Source: DASYUM01 sp036001225 | GTDB taxonomy: Bacteria; Methylomirabilota; Methylomirabilia; Rokubacteriales; DASRDR01 | Assembly (NCBI GenBank): GCA_036001225.1 | Contig: DASYUM010000143.1 | Coordinates: 1-5,964, forward strand | Reading direction: 5' to 3' | DNA length: 5,964 bases | Shown: positions 5,914 to 5,964 of the stretch, in pieces | Layout: each line of letters starts with the position of its first letter | Numbering within the stretch: position 1 is the first letter of the stretch | Notes under the pieces: model-generated | What the model was told of the DNA's origin: nothing | What the model saw: the letters and a program-made list of their open reading frames with translations, nothing else | The model's database searches: none | Made by a program: the position numbers and the translations under genes

Positions 5914-5964
5914 CTACCCCACGTTCTCGATGGCCCAATGCCGCATCGGGCCTGGCGGGGCACC
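5914..5964 (-). CDS. Possible C-terminal end of an upstream gene (partial)
   Basis: On the minus strand, a frame entering from the right edge reads GAPPGPMRHWAIENVG and stops at TAG 5916-5914, about 120 bp before the permease start. Sixteen residues are too few to recognise. By position it could be the end of a transporter gene of the same operon, for example a substrate-binding protein; it does not look like the end of a DppB-type permease. It may also be non-coding. Confidence 0.25.
   Translation of the reverse strand, partial: GAPPGPMRHWAIENVG

Noticed and set aside
4811..5938. 375-codon minus-strand frame overlapping the permease
   Set aside because: Another frame of the permease gene, Arg/Gly/Pro-rich with no membrane pattern; the true permease frame has clear family motifs.
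1..5964. CRISPR arrays, tRNA or rRNA genes, insertion-sequence ends
   Set aside because: No regularly spaced repeats, no tRNA-like cloverleaf or rRNA sequence, and no transposase or flanking terminal inverted repeats noticed by eye on either strand.

Overview
This is a very GC-rich window (around 70% by eye, third codon positions almost all G or C) from a Gram-negative-type bacterium: it encodes an outer-membrane barrel, a periplasmic FecR-domain protein and an inner-membrane cyclase. GC content, gene style and the peptide ABC permease next to a D-aminoacylase-like fragment would fit an uncultured soil or sediment lineage such as Rokubacteria/Methylomirabilota or a deltaproteobacterium-like group. 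That placement is inference only; no marker gene in the window fixes it.

Layout, left to right. (1) The first 52 codons of a shikimate kinase gene on the minus strand, running off the left edge. (2) A divergent intergenic region (157-293). (3) Three plus-strand genes: a CHASE2-sensor class III adenylate cyclase (294-2414), a secreted FecR-domain protein (start most likely 2630, end 3472) and an outer-membrane beta-barrel protein (3601-4740). The gaps between them (about 215 and 128 bp) are rich in inverted repeats, and the second holds a run of nine G. (4) Directly after the barrel stop, an orphan C-terminal piece of an N-acyl-D-amino-acid deacylase-type amidohydrolase (about 4774-4884), with no gene body. 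(5) On the minus strand, convergent with it, a complete DppC/OppC-type ABC permease (5790-4891). Upstream of that are about 120 bp of palindrome-rich sequence and possibly the last codons of another gene.

Working hypothesis: the three plus-strand genes form an envelope signalling module. The CHASE2 domain and the FecR protein would both lie in the periplasm, the barrel in the outer membrane, and the cyclase would make cAMP in the cytoplasm. CHASE2 cyclases and FecR-domain proteins are repeatedly neighbours in bacterial genomes, to my knowledge, but the ligand and the role of the barrel are unknown. The deacylase stump shows that the right edge of this module is a rearrangement or deletion scar (or an assembly join). 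It once probably belonged with the peptide transporter, as D-aminoacylase genes often sit near such transporters.

Most other long open frames here, including an 843-codon one on the minus strand opposite the cyclase, are GC-driven shadows.
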